Shown here piece by piece: positions 34,927 to 45,789 of a stretch of 64,000 nt of DNA. The notes beneath the pieces were generated by a model. It did no database searches. It saw nothing but the letters and a program-made list of their open reading frames with translations, and was not told the origin of the DNA. This DNA comes from Oleispirillum naphthae (GTDB lineage: Bacteria; Pseudomonadota; Alphaproteobacteria; Rhodospirillales; Rhodospirillaceae), in the NCBI GenBank assembly GCA_027864655.1, contig JAQAZG010000001.1, forward strand, positions 124,001-188,000. The letters run 5' to 3'. Both the position numbers and the translations under genes were made by a program. The number at the start of each line of letters is the position of its first letter. The stretch's first letter is position 1.

Positions 34927-35226
34927 TCAACCGCATTCGCAGTTGGTTTTTGCGCCCGCGCGCGCCGCAAGCAGGCTGCGCCCCGCCTGGGTGAGGCGGC
35001 AGACCAGCCAGTCCGGCTTCAGCGGATTGGCGAACCACGGTTCGGCCCAGCCGCGTTCGAGGCACGAATGCACGGTGCGGCTGCTCACCCGCCGCCCGGT
35101 CTCGTCGAACAGCGGCAGCTTGCCGCCAGCCTGGGAAAGGCCGCGGTGCAGCCACTTCAACTGCGCCGCGGTCGGCGGGGACGGCGGCGCTTCGGCCGCA
35201 GAGGGCTGACGGCGGGGCGTAGTCAT
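34927..35226 (-). CDS. Conserved hypothetical protein, possible winged helix
   Basis: I do not recognise this 99-aa protein. A Pro/Ala/Ser-rich N-terminus (1-20) precedes a compact domain with LKWLHRGLSQAGGKLPLFD and SSRTVHSCLERGWAEPW, then LVCRLTQAGRSLLAAR. The order helix, RTV-x-Leu-Gly-W and LT-x-x-G resembles small winged-helix proteins in which a C-terminal wing ends in LTxxGR. GGGAAG precedes the ATG at 35226; a longer form to 35298 is less likely. It is divergent from cutA (94-base gap) and convergent with tRNA-Pro. Confidence 0.6.
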   Translation of the reverse strand: MTTPRRQPSAAEAPPSPPTAAQLKWLHRGLSQAGGKLPLFDETGRRVSSRTVHSCLERGWAEPWFANPLKPDWLVCRLTQAGRSLLAARAGAKTNCECG

Positions 35227-35320
35227 GCGAAACTTCCCATCGGCGCAATCGGTTCGGCGAAGTTTCCATGGTAACCATGGGATGCGCCGCTTGTCCATGC
35301 AGCTTGTCGAGGAGGACGGA

Positions 35321-35656
35321 ATGGACCCGACCCCGGAGAGCTTCTGCCTCGTCTACGTCACCGCCCAGGACCGTGCCGAGGCGGAGGTCTTGGCCCGCCG
35401 CATGGTGAGCCTGCGCCTCGCCGCGTGCGCCAACATCCTGGGGGATATCCGCTCCGTCTATTGGTGGGACGGCGCGGTGCGCGACGCCGCGGAATGCGCC
35501 CTTGTCCTCAAGACCACGCGGGCGCTGTTTCCCCGCCTGGAGGAAGAAATCCGCGCGGTGCACGGCTATGAGTGCCCATGCATCGTGGCACTGCCGTTCT
35601 GCGACGGCAGCGCGCCGTTCCTTTCCTGGATCGCGGAACAGACCGGGAAGGCGTAG
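35321..35656 (+). CDS. cutA: Divalent-cation tolerance protein CutA
   Basis: Trimeric ferredoxin-like protein of 111 aa. Family segments are VTAQDRAEAEVLARRMV, LAACANIL, SVYWWDG (the usual Y-x-W) and HGYECPCIVALP. Linked historically to copper tolerance, though the molecular function remains uncertain. The start at 35321 with GAGGAGGA is favoured over upstream ATGs. Ends 9 bases before the convergent ispDF. Confidence 0.93.
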   Translation: MDPTPESFCLVYVTAQDRAEAEVLARRMVSLRLAACANILGDIRSVYWWDGAVRDAAECALVLKTTRALFPRLEEEIRAVHGYECPCIVALPFCDGSAPFLSWIAEQTGKA

Positions 35657-35665
35657 GAGAGGGCC

Positions 35666-36823
35666 TCAGGTGGTCGCCGACGGGCACTGCACGGTGACCA
35701 CCGCCTGCGCCGCCAAGCCCTCGCGGCGGCCGATGAAGCCGAGTTGCTCGGTGGTGGTGGCCTTCACCCCGACGCGGCCGTTCTCGATGCCGAGCAGGGC
35801 GGCGACGCGGGTGGTCATCATCCGGCGGTGCGGGCCGATGCGCGGCGCTTCGCCCATGATCGTGATGTCCGCGTGCAGGATGCGCGCGCCGCGGGCGCGC
35901 ACCAGGGCGACCGCGCGGTTGACGAAGAGCACCGAGGCCGCGCCTTTCCACTGCGCCTCCGACGGCGGGAAGTGCCGCCCGATGTCGCCCGCGCCGATGG
36001 TGCCGAGAAGCGCGTCGGTGAGCGCGTGCAGGGCGACGTCGGCGTCCGAATGGCCTTCCAGTCCCTGGTCGTTGGGCATGACGACGCCGCAAAGGGTTAC
36101 GGAATTACCCTCGCCGAGTTTGTGAACGTCGATGCCGAATCCCACACGGGTCTCCCGCGGGCCGCGCAGCAGGTCGCGGGCGTGCTCGAAATCCTGCGGC
36201 GTGGTGATCTTGAAGTTGCGGTCCTCGCCCTCGACGATGGCGACTTCGACCCCGGCGCGCTCCGCAATGCCGGAATCGTCGGTGAGCGCGAGGCCGGTGG
36301 CGGCGCGGTGCGCCTCGAGAATCGCCTGGAAGCGGAAGCCCTGCGGCGTTTGCAGGCTCCACAGGTCGGTACGGTCGATGGTCTCGTGGCGGCCGTCGCG
36401 GAAACGCGACAGGGTGTTGCGCACCGGCAGGGCGGGGACCGCGCCGTCGCTGTGCTCCAGCGCATCGAGCACGCGGTCGATCACCCCGGCGCCGACGAAG
36501 GGCCGCGCGCCGTCGTGGATCAGCACCAGTTCCGGCGGATCGGCGGCCAGCGCCTCCAGCCCCAGGCGCACCGAATCCTGCCGCTCCGGCCCGCCGAAGA
36601 TCGGCGCGGCGAGCCCCAGGCCCCTGGCCGCGGCATCGTAGAGCGCGACATCGCCGGGATGGATGACGGTGCGGACCTCGGCAATGTCGGGATGGGCGGA
36701 GAGGCGGCCCAGGGTTTGGCGCAGCATCGGCGCCTCGCCCAGGATTTTGTACTGTTTCGGAATGTCGCCGCCGAATCGTTGTCCGCGTCCCGCGGCGACG
36801 ACCAATGCCACACACCGTTTCAT
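35666..36823 (-). CDS. ispDF: Bifunctional IspD-IspF (MEP isoprenoid pathway)
   Basis: Fusion enzyme of 385 aa. Residues 1 to about 225 form the cytidylyltransferase IspD (ALVVAAGRGQRFGG, KQYKILG, LIHDGARPFV). Residues about 228-385 form the cyclodiphosphate synthase IspF (GIDVHKLGEG metal site, LEGHSDADVALHALTDALLG, KATTTEQLGFIGR). The two catalyse non-adjacent steps of the MEP pathway. The fusion is common in alphaproteobacteria. The start at 36823 has GGGGGA upstream; the frame extends 22 codons further without support. Confidence 0.96.
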   Translation of the reverse strand: MKRCVALVVAAGRGQRFGGDIPKQYKILGEAPMLRQTLGRLSAHPDIAEVRTVIHPGDVALYDAAARGLGLAAPIFGGPERQDSVRLGLEALAADPPELVLIHDGARPFVGAGVIDRVLDALEHSDGAVPALPVRNTLSRFRDGRHETIDRTDLWSLQTPQGFRFQAILEAHRAATGLALTDDSGIAERAGVEVAIVEGEDRNFKITTPQDFEHARDLLRGPRETRVGFGIDVHKLGEGNSVTLCGVVMPNDQGLEGHSDADVALHALTDALLGTIGAGDIGRHFPPSEAQWKGAASVLFVNRAVALVRARGARILHADITIMGEAPRIGPHRRMMTTRVAALLGIENGRVGVKATTTEQLGFIGRREGLAAQAVVTVQCPSATT

Positions 36824-37059
36824 CCGTTTCCCCCGTTCAGAAACTCCAGTCCGTGCCACACGGTATCCCGGTTTCCGCTCTTCCGCCACGGATTCGTGGT
36901 TCGCCTCCCGCGGAAAAAACCGCGGGTTGGCGCGCCATGCGGCCCTTCGTCGTAGGCTTTTGCCCGGAAAAAATGACTATCGTCTAGGCAGGGCCGAAAA
37001 AATAATCATTTAGCCGCGGAATTTGCTTGAATATGAGGCAGGCATTGGGTGGAATACGG

Positions 37060-38076
37060 ATGTCCATCGACAGTTTGGAAAACATGCCCTTTTCCTTAAG
37101 CGCCATATCCTTCGATCCGCCCGTGATGCTCGCCCCGATGTCCGGGGTTACCGACGCGCCCTTTCGGCGTCTGGCGCGGCGCTTCGGCGCGCCCGCGATC
37201 GCCTCGGAAATGTTCGCCGGCTCCCTGCTGGCCCTCGGCCGGGCGCGGCAGCGCCGCAGCCTGGACTTCTCCGCCGAGCATCCGCTGATCGTGCAGCTGG
37301 TGGGCGGCGACTCCGCAGTGCTGGCCGAGGCGGCGCGCATCGCCGCGGACGCGGGGGCGGCGGCGATCGACATCAACATGGGCTGCCCGGCGAAGAAGAT
37401 CGCCAAGACCGGCGGCGGCGCGGTGCTGATGCGCGACGAGGACAGGGCGGTGCGCATCGTCGCGGCGGTGGCCGGGGCGGTGGACCTGCCGGTGACGGTG
37501 AAGATGCGCCTCGGCTGGGATGCGGACAGCATCAATGCGCCGCGCCTCGCCGCAAAGGCGGAGGCGGCGGGCGCGCGGCTGATCGCGGTGCACGGCCGCA
37601 CCCGCGAACAGATGTATTCCGGAGCCGCCGACTGGGGCGCGATCCGCGCCGTGGTGGAGGCCGTCTCCGTGCCGGTGATCGCCAACGGCGACGTTTCCGA
37701 CCTTGCCACGGCGCGCCGGGCGATCGCCGCCTCCGGCACCGCCGGGGTGATGGTGGGGCGCGCCGCCTGCGGCCGTCCGTGGCTGCCCGGGCATATCGCC
37801 GCGGGGCTGACGGCCGGCGCGATGCCGCCGCAGCCGACCCTGGCCGAGCGCGAGGAAATCCTTCTGGAGCAGATCGACCTGATGCTCGCAGAGTACGGCG
37901 CCGCCGCAGGCCTCGCCGCGGCGCGCAAGCACATCGCCTGGGCGATTTCCGGCCTTGCCGGAGCGGCGGACTGCCGCGCCGCCCTGTTCGCCGCCGAAAC
38001 CGCGGCGGAAACCCGCGGCCTGATCGCCGCGCTTTATCGGGCGAATGCCCAAGATTCCGGGAGCCTTGCCGCCTGA
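37060..38076 (+). CDS. dusB: tRNA-dihydrouridine synthase DusB (NifR3)
   Basis: FMN enzyme of 338 aa that reduces uridines in tRNA. PVMLAPMSGVTDAPFRRL starts the TIM barrel, and INMGCPAKKIAKTGGGA carries the catalytic Cys; VHGRTREQMYSG and ANGDV are FMN-site segments. In alphaproteobacteria this gene (nifR3) leads the ntrBC operon, as here. The start at 37060 is chosen for GGGTGGA six bases upstream; ATG codons at 37033 and 37084 are alternatives. The stop overlaps ntrB as TGATG. Confidence 0.93.
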   Translation: MSIDSLENMPFSLSAISFDPPVMLAPMSGVTDAPFRRLARRFGAPAIASEMFAGSLLALGRARQRRSLDFSAEHPLIVQLVGGDSAVLAEAARIAADAGAAAIDINMGCPAKKIAKTGGGAVLMRDEDRAVRIVAAVAGAVDLPVTVKMRLGWDADSINAPRLAAKAEAAGARLIAVHGRTREQMYSGAADWGAIRAVVEAVSVPVIANGDVSDLATARRAIAASGTAGVMVGRAACGRPWLPGHIAAGLTAGAMPPQPTLAEREEILLEQIDLMLAEYGAAAGLAAARKHIAWAISGLAGAADCRAALFAAETAAETRGLIAALYRANAQDSGSLAA

Positions 38077-39209
38077 TGTCGATGTTCAGCAAGTTCCACG
38101 CCGCAAAACCCGCGAAATCCGGCAAGGGGCCGGCGGTCCGCCCGCTGAGCCCCGACGAGGTGTTCAGCCTGCTCTACGCCCTGCCCGAGGCCGTGGTCGC
38201 GGTGGATAACGACAACCGCATCGTCTACGTCAACTCCGCCGCCGAATCCCTGTTCGAGACCGGCGGCTCCCACATGCTGGGCGAGCCGCTGGCCGACTTC
38301 GTGCCGCAGGACAGCCCGGCCTACGGCCTCCTCGACCAGTGCCGCCAGGACCACTGCCGCTATTCCGAACACGGCGTGGAACTGGACACGCCGCGCACCG
38401 GGCCGCGCAACATGACGGTGCAGGTGGCCCCGGTGTTCGACGATGCGCGCTGGGTGGTGCTCTCGATGCACGAACACTCGATCGCCAAGAAGATCGGCCA
38501 GCAGCTCTCCCACCGCAACGTCGCGCGCTCGGTCACCGCGATGGCGCGGCTTCTCGCCCACGAGGTGAAGAACCCGCTGTCGGGCATCCGCGGCGCGGCG
38601 CAGCTTCTGGAACAGAACGCGGGGGAGGAGGACCGCACCTTGACGCGCCTGATCTGCGACGAGGCGGACCGCATCGTCGCCCTGGTGGACCGCATGGAAG
38701 CGTTCTCCGACAAGCCGCAGCTCACCCGCCAGCCGGTCAACATCCACCAGGTGCTGGAGCACGTGCGCCGCGTCGCCGAGAACGGCTTCGCCAAGGGCAT
38801 GCGCATCCTCGAACTCTACGATCCGTCGCTGCCGCCGGTGCTCGGCGACCGCGACCAGTTGATCCAGGTGTTCCTCAATCTGGTGAAGAACGCCGCCGAG
38901 GCCTGCCCGCAGGAGGGCGGCGAGATCGTGATGAGCACCAACTATCAGCACGGCATCCGCCTCGCCGTGCCGGGCGGCGCGGCCAACCGCCAGCACCTGC
39001 CCCTGGTGGTGCAGATCCAGGACAACGGCCCCGGCGTGCCCAAGGAACTGCGGCAGAACCTGTTCGACCCCTTCGTCACCACCAAGTCCAGCGGCAGCGG
39101 CCTCGGGCTTTCGCTCGTCGCCAAGATCGTGGACGACCACGGCGGCATCATCGAGTTCGACTGCCAGCCGAAGAAGACGATCTTCCGGGTGATGCTGCCC
39201 GTCGCCTGA
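38076..39209 (+). CDS. ntrB: Nitrogen-regulation sensor kinase NtrB
   Basis: Soluble histidine kinase/phosphatase of 377 aa that acts on NtrC under control of PII. PAS domain about 25-135, then HisKA with H162 in LLAHEVKNPLSGIRGAAQL, then the ATPase domain with VFLNLVKNAAEA, DNGPGVP and SGSGLGLSL. No membrane segments. Followed 31 bases later by ntrC. Confidence 0.95.
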   Translation: MSMFSKFHAAKPAKSGKGPAVRPLSPDEVFSLLYALPEAVVAVDNDNRIVYVNSAAESLFETGGSHMLGEPLADFVPQDSPAYGLLDQCRQDHCRYSEHGVELDTPRTGPRNMTVQVAPVFDDARWVVLSMHEHSIAKKIGQQLSHRNVARSVTAMARLLAHEVKNPLSGIRGAAQLLEQNAGEEDRTLTRLICDEADRIVALVDRMEAFSDKPQLTRQPVNIHQVLEHVRRVAENGFAKGMRILELYDPSLPPVLGDRDQLIQVFLNLVKNAAEACPQEGGEIVMSTNYQHGIRLAVPGGAANRQHLPLVVQIQDNGPGVPKELRQNLFDPFVTTKSSGSGLGLSLVAKIVDDHGGIIEFDCQPKKTIFRVMLPVA

Positions 39210-39240
39210 CCTGCCTTAGGACAAGAGAAAGACGCTTCCC

Positions 39241-40686
<1,446 letters not shown>

Positions 40687-40718
40687 GCGCCCTCCGGGCA
40701 TCCAGGTTGGTGTAGACC

Positions 40719-42965
40719 ATGGCCACGGCCTCGCCGAAGACATCACCGCATCGGTTCGGCATGCGCCTCGGCCTGTGGGCGCGGCGCGTCCGCCTGGCCC
40801 GCAGGCTCGCCGTGGCGCTCGCCCTCGGCGCGCTGGTCTCCGGCGTCCTGACCATGGCGGCGCTGTTCGGTTCCGGGCCGCTCAAGCCGTCGCAGGACAT
40901 GGCGTTCCTGTTTCTCAACCTCGACCTGGCGTTCCTTCTGGCGCTCGGCATCGTGGTCGGGCGGCGGCTGGTGCAGATCTACCTGGAGCGCCGCAAGGGC
41001 GTCGCCGGGTCGAAGCTGCAAAGCCGCCTGGTGCTCACCTTCGGCCTGCTCTCGGTAGTGCCGACCGTCCTTGTCGGCTCGTTCTCCGCGGTATTCTTCC
41101 ACAACGGATTGCAGGGCTGGTTCAGCGATCGGGTGCGCATCGCGGTGCACGAATCCCTGGTGGTGGCCGAGGCCTACCTGCGCGAACACCAGCAGGCGGT
41201 GGCGACCGACGTGCTCGCCCTCGCCCAGGACACCACGCGCAACTGGAACGTCCTCTTCTCCTCCGAAAGCCGCCTGAACGGCTTCCTGCGCCAGCAGACG
41301 CTGGAACGCGGCCTCTCCGAGGCGGTGATCTTCAACCAGGGCGGCACGGTGCTGGGGCGCGCCGGATTCACCTTCTCGCTGCGCTCCGAGGACGTGCCGA
41401 TGTGGGCCCTGGACAAGGCGCGGCGCGGCGAGGTGGCGCTGCTCACCAGCGGCAGCGACGACCGGGTGCGCGCCCTGATGCGCCTCGACGTGCTGGCCCC
41501 GGGGGAAATCTTCCTCTACATCGGCCGCTTCGTGGACGCCAATGTGATCAACCACATCGAGCAGGCGCAGCAGGCGGTACAGGCCTACCAGACCCTGGAA
41601 ATCGAGCGCTGGGACTTCGAGCTGACCTTCACCCTGGTCTACATCCTGGTTTCGCTGCTGCTGCTGCTTGCCGCGATGTGGCTGGGGCTGACCCTCTCCA
41701 ACCAGCTGGTGCAGCCGATCAGCGCCCTGATCGGCGCCTCCGAGAAGGTGGCCGAGGGCGACCTTTCGGCCACCGTGCGGGAGTCCGCCTACGCGGACGA
41801 GGTGAGCGTGCTCTCCCGCGCCTTCAACCGGATGATCCGCCAGGTCGCGGAGCAGCGCGAAAGCCTGCTCGACGCCAACCAGCAGCTCGACCAGCGCCGC
41901 CGCTTCACCGAGGCGGTGCTCACCGGCGTTTCGGCGGGCGTGCTCGGCCTCGACGCGCTGGGGCGGGTGAGCGCGATCAACCCCTCCGCCGCGGAACTCC
42001 TCAGCCTGGACACCGCGGGCGCGGTGGGCCGCAGTCTCTCGGACCTCGCCCCCGACCTGGACTCCGCCTTCACCGAGATGCGCCACGCCTCCGGCCGTTC
42101 GATGCAGAAGCCGGTGACGATCCGCCGCGGCGGCCACGAGCGGGTGCTTCTGGTGCGCGTCAGCGCCGAACTCTCCGGCCTGGACGTGATCGGCTATGTG
42201 CTCACCTTCGACGACGTGACCGAGTTGCAGGCGGCGCAGCGCGCCGCCGCGTGGTCCGACGTGGCGCGCCGCATCGCCCACGAGATCAAGAACCCGCTGA
42301 CGCCGATTCAGCTTTCGGCGGAACGCCTGCGCCACAAGTACGAGCCGCAGATCACCGAGGGGCAGGAGACCTTCCGCGCCTGCACCGACACGATCGTTCG
42401 CCAGGTGGCGGACATCCGCCGTCTGGTGGACGAGTTCTCCTCGTTCGCACGCATGCCGACGCCGGAATTCGTGCGTGAGAACCTGGGCCTCCTGGTGCAG
42501 CAGGCGGCGGAGTTGCAGCGCAGCGCCTATCCGCAGATCGCCATCGGCCTGAAATTGCCGGAAGCGCCGGTTTTCTTCGAATGCGACCGCGGGCTGATTG
42601 CCCAGGCGTTCACGAATCTTCTGAAGAACGCCATAGAATCCATTGAAGACAGGCAGAAAACCCGCCACGAACCGCCGGGCAGGGTGGGCATCGCGCTGAC
42701 CGCGGAGGGCGGACGGATTCGTGTGGAAATCTGCGACAACGGCATGGGTCTGCCCAAGGCCGACCGCCAGAACCTGACCAACCCCTACATCACCACGCGG
42801 GAGAAGGGGACCGGGCTGGGGCTGGCCATCGTCAAGAAGATCATGGAAGATCACCGCGGCCGCCTGCTGCTGCTGGACCGGGAGGGGGAGGGCGCGCGCA
42901 TCGTGCTGGAATTCCCGCTTCCGGAATCGGCGGAAACGGGTATCCTGCCGTCGCGGGACGCCTGA
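40719..42965 (+). CDS. ntrY: Membrane sensor kinase NtrY
   Basis: Histidine kinase of 748 aa. Three hydrophobic segments in the first 120 residues and a fourth near 305-330 enclose a periplasmic sensing region. HAMP (about 330-380), PAS (about 395-505), HisKA with H521 in RRIAHEIKNPLTPIQLSAERL (partly quoted) and a C-terminal ATPase domain with FTNLLKNAIESI, DNGMGLP and GTGLGLAI follow. Paired with NtrX; the NtrYX system responds to nitrogen and in some alphaproteobacteria to redox or envelope state. Confidence 0.95.
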   Translation: MATASPKTSPHRFGMRLGLWARRVRLARRLAVALALGALVSGVLTMAALFGSGPLKPSQDMAFLFLNLDLAFLLALGIVVGRRLVQIYLERRKGVAGSKLQSRLVLTFGLLSVVPTVLVGSFSAVFFHNGLQGWFSDRVRIAVHESLVVAEAYLREHQQAVATDVLALAQDTTRNWNVLFSSESRLNGFLRQQTLERGLSEAVIFNQGGTVLGRAGFTFSLRSEDVPMWALDKARRGEVALLTSGSDDRVRALMRLDVLAPGEIFLYIGRFVDANVINHIEQAQQAVQAYQTLEIERWDFELTFTLVYILVSLLLLLAAMWLGLTLSNQLVQPISALIGASEKVAEGDLSATVRESAYADEVSVLSRAFNRMIRQVAEQRESLLDANQQLDQRRRFTEAVLTGVSAGVLGLDALGRVSAINPSAAELLSLDTAGAVGRSLSDLAPDLDSAFTEMRHASGRSMQKPVTIRRGGHERVLLVRVSAELSGLDVIGYVLTFDDVTELQAAQRAAAWSDVARRIAHEIKNPLTPIQLSAERLRHKYEPQITEGQETFRACTDTIVRQVADIRRLVDEFSSFARMPTPEFVRENLGLLVQQAAELQRSAYPQIAIGLKLPEAPVFFECDRGLIAQAFTNLLKNAIESIEDRQKTRHEPPGRVGIALTAEGGRIRVEICDNGMGLPKADRQNLTNPYITTREKGTGLGLAIVKKIMEDHRGRLLLLDREGEGARIVLEFPLPESAETGILPSRDA

Positions 42966-42990
42966 AACCGAACGTGCGAGAAGAGTTCTT

Positions 42991-44385
42991 ATGTCGATGG
43001 ATATCCTGATAGTCGATGACGAGGCCGATATCCGGACGCTGGTGTCCGGTATCCTGGAGGACGAGGGCTACGCGCCGCGCCAGGCCTTCGACGCCGACAG
43101 CGCCCTTGCGGCGATGAAGGAGCGGCGGCCGCACCTGGTGGTTCTCGACGTGTGGCTGGAGGGCAGCCGCCTCGACGGCCTGGGCGTGCTGCGCGAAATC
43201 CGCCGCCGCGACCCCGACCTGCCGGTGGTGATGATCTCCGGCCACGGCACCATCGAGACCGCCGTCGCCTCGCTGAAGGAAGGCGCCTACGACTTCATCG
43301 AGAAGCCGTTCAAGATGCAGCGCCTGCTGCTGGTGGTGGAACGCGCGCTGGAGGCCAACTCCCTGCGCATGGAAAACCGCAACCTGCGCGCCGCGGCGGG
43401 CGCCGCCGCCGACCTGATCGGCGCGTCGCCGGCGATCCAGCACATCCGCCAGGTGATCGAGCGGGTGGCGCCGACCGGCTCGCGGGTTCTCATCACCGGC
43501 CCCGCCGGGTCCGGCAAGGAGGTGGCGGCGCGGCAGATTCACCTACAGTCGAAACGCGCCGACGGGCCCTTCGTGGTGGTCAACTGCGCCGCGATGCACC
43601 CCGACCGCATGGAGCGCGAGCTCTTCGGCATGGAACCGGGCTACACCGCGCCCGACGCGCCCGGCCACCCCGGCGTGTTCGAGCGCGCCCACGGCGGCAC
43701 GCTGCTGCTCGACGAAGTGGCGGACATGCCCATGGAGACCCAGGGCAAGATCGTCCGCGTGCTGCAGGACCAGAGCTTCGAGCGCCTGGGCGGCCACGGC
43801 CGGGTGAAGGTGGACGTGCGGGTGATCTCCACCACCAACAAGGACCTCTCCCACGCCATCGCCGAGGGCGCATTCCGCGAAGACCTCTACTACCGCCTCG
43901 CCGTGGTGCCGATCGCCATGCCGCCCTTGCGCGACCGCCGCGAGGACATCGCCGACCTCGCCGTGGTGTTCCTGCGCAATGCCGCCGCCGCCGCGGGCGC
44001 CGCGGCGCGGGCGCTCGGCGAGGATGCGCTCGCCGCGCTGCGCGCCTACGAATGGCCGGGCAACGTGCGCCAACTGCGCAACGCCATGGACTGGGCGACG
44101 ATCATGGCCCCCCACGACCCCAAGGTGACGATCACCGCCGACATGCTGCCGCCGGAGATCGGCGCCACCGCGCCGGTGACGCTGCACAGCCAGTATTCCG
44201 CCGAGATCATGGGCCTGCCGCTGCGCGAGGCGCGCGAACTGTTCGAGCGCGACTACCTCTCCAGCCAGCTCGCCCGCTTCGGCGGCAACATCTCCAAGAC
44301 TGCGGGCTTCGTCGGCATGGAGCGTTCCGCCCTGCACCGCAAGCTCAAGTCCCTCGGCCTCTTCGCCGACGACCACTCGCGTTGA
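42991..44385 (+). CDS. ntrX: Response regulator NtrX, lacking the GAFTGA motif
   Basis: NtrC-family regulator of 464 aa. Receiver with D53 (VVLDVWLEG), AAA+ domain with Walker A GPAGSGKE (170-177) and LLDEVADMP, and a C-terminal Fis-type helix-turn-helix (SKTAGFVGMERSALHRKLKSL, partly quoted). At the place of GAFTGA it reads GYTAPD (217-222) after ELFGMEP, so it should not remodel sigma-54 polymerase in the usual way. It probably acts as a DNA-binding regulator or repressor. Confidence 0.94.
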   Translation: MSMDILIVDDEADIRTLVSGILEDEGYAPRQAFDADSALAAMKERRPHLVVLDVWLEGSRLDGLGVLREIRRRDPDLPVVMISGHGTIETAVASLKEGAYDFIEKPFKMQRLLLVVERALEANSLRMENRNLRAAAGAAADLIGASPAIQHIRQVIERVAPTGSRVLITGPAGSGKEVAARQIHLQSKRADGPFVVVNCAAMHPDRMERELFGMEPGYTAPDAPGHPGVFERAHGGTLLLDEVADMPMETQGKIVRVLQDQSFERLGGHGRVKVDVRVISTTNKDLSHAIAEGAFREDLYYRLAVVPIAMPPLRDRREDIADLAVVFLRNAAAAAGAAARALGEDALAALRAYEWPGNVRQLRNAMDWATIMAPHDPKVTITADMLPPEIGATAPVTLHSQYSAEIMGLPLREARELFERDYLSSQLARFGGNISKTAGFVGMERSALHRKLKSLGLFADDHSR

Positions 44386-44405
44386 AACGATAAGGACAAA
44401 CCGCC

Positions 44406-45782
44406 ATGCGCGTTCTGATTTGCGGCGCCGGCCAGGTGGGATTCAACATCGCGCGCTACCTCGCCGCCGAGGATGCGGACATCACCGTGGTGGACCGCCG
44501 CCCGGACCTCATCCGCAAGATTCAGGACCAGCTCGACGTGCAGGCCGTGGTCGGCCATGCGGCGCATCCGGCGACGCTGGAGCAGGCCGGCGCCAACACC
44601 GCCGACATGCTGATCGCGGTGACCCCCACCGACGAGGTCAACATGGTGGCCTGCCAGGTGGCGCACTCGCTGTTCAAGGTGCCCACCAAGATCGCCCGCG
44701 TGCGTTCGCAGAGCTATCTCTCGCCGATCTGGGCCGATCTCTATTCCCGCGAGAACGTGCCGATCGACGTGATCATCTCGCCGGAGTACGAGGTGGCGCA
44801 GTCGGTGACGCGCCTGCTGGAAGTGCCGGGCGCGCTGGACGTCATCCCGCTGTGCGACGACAAGGTGCGCCTGGTCGGCGCGCGCGCCTCCTCGAAGTGC
44901 CCGATCCTCAACACGCCGCTGCGCCAGCTCTCACAGCTCTTCCCCGAGCTGTCCATCGTCATCCTCGGCATCATCCGCGACGACAAGGCGTGGGTGCCCA
45001 CCGGCGACGACATCATGCAGCCGGGCGACGACGTCTATTTCATCACCGAGACGGCCAAGACGCAGCGCGCGCTCGCGGTGTTCGGCCACGAGGACCAGCT
45101 TTCCAGCCGCGTGGTGATCTTCGGCGGCGGCAACATCGGCCTCGCGTTGGCGAAAAACCTCGAAGACCACCCGCTCAGCTTCAACAGCAAGCTCATCGAG
45201 ATGGACGAGGACCGCGCCGAATACGCCGCGAAGACGCTCTCCTCCACCGTGGTCATCCACGGCGACGCGCTGGATGCCGACATCCTGGAAGAGGCGGGGA
45301 TCAAGACCACCGACACCGTGGTGGCGATCACCGATTCCGACGAGACCAACATCCTCGCCTCGCTGCTCGCCAAGCGCCACGGGGTGAAGCGGGCGATCAC
45401 CCTGACCAACAAGCCGGACTACAGCCGCCTGGTCAGCCACCTCGGCATCGACACCGCGATCAACCCGCGCGACATCACGGTTTCCACCATCCTGCAGCAC
45501 GTGCGCCGCGGCCGCATCCACTCGGTGCACGCCCTGCACGAAGGCTTCGGCGAACTGATCGAGGCCGATGCGCTGGAGACCTCGGAACTGGTGGGCAAGT
45601 CGATCAAGAGCGCCAGCCTGCCGCACGGCGTGCTGCTCGGCGCGATCGTGCGCGACGGCGCGGTGATCATCCCGCGCGGCAACACCACGGTGCAGGCCGG
45701 GGACCGTGTGGTGCTGTTCGCCGATGCGGATTCGATCCGCAAGGTGGAGAAGCTGTTCGCCGTGCGCCTGACCTACATCTGA
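44406..45782 (+). CDS. trkA: Trk potassium-uptake regulatory protein TrkA
   Basis: Peripheral NAD-binding subunit of 458 aa that gates a TrkH/TrkG potassium channel. Two Rossmann (RCK-N) domains begin with GAGQVGFNIARYLA (about residue 5) and GGGNIGLALAKN (about residue 239), and each is followed by an RCK-C domain. No channel subunit gene is in the window. trkA after ntrX is a conserved alphaproteobacterial order. Confidence 0.95.
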   Translation: MRVLICGAGQVGFNIARYLAAEDADITVVDRRPDLIRKIQDQLDVQAVVGHAAHPATLEQAGANTADMLIAVTPTDEVNMVACQVAHSLFKVPTKIARVRSQSYLSPIWADLYSRENVPIDVIISPEYEVAQSVTRLLEVPGALDVIPLCDDKVRLVGARASSKCPILNTPLRQLSQLFPELSIVILGIIRDDKAWVPTGDDIMQPGDDVYFITETAKTQRALAVFGHEDQLSSRVVIFGGGNIGLALAKNLEDHPLSFNSKLIEMDEDRAEYAAKTLSSTVVIHGDALDADILEEAGIKTTDTVVAITDSDETNILASLLAKRHGVKRAITLTNKPDYSRLVSHLGIDTAINPRDITVSTILQHVRRGRIHSVHALHEGFGELIEADALETSELVGKSIKSASLPHGVLLGAIVRDGAVIIPRGNTTVQAGDRVVLFADADSIRKVEKLFAVRLTYI

Positions 45783-45789
45783 GGACCGC

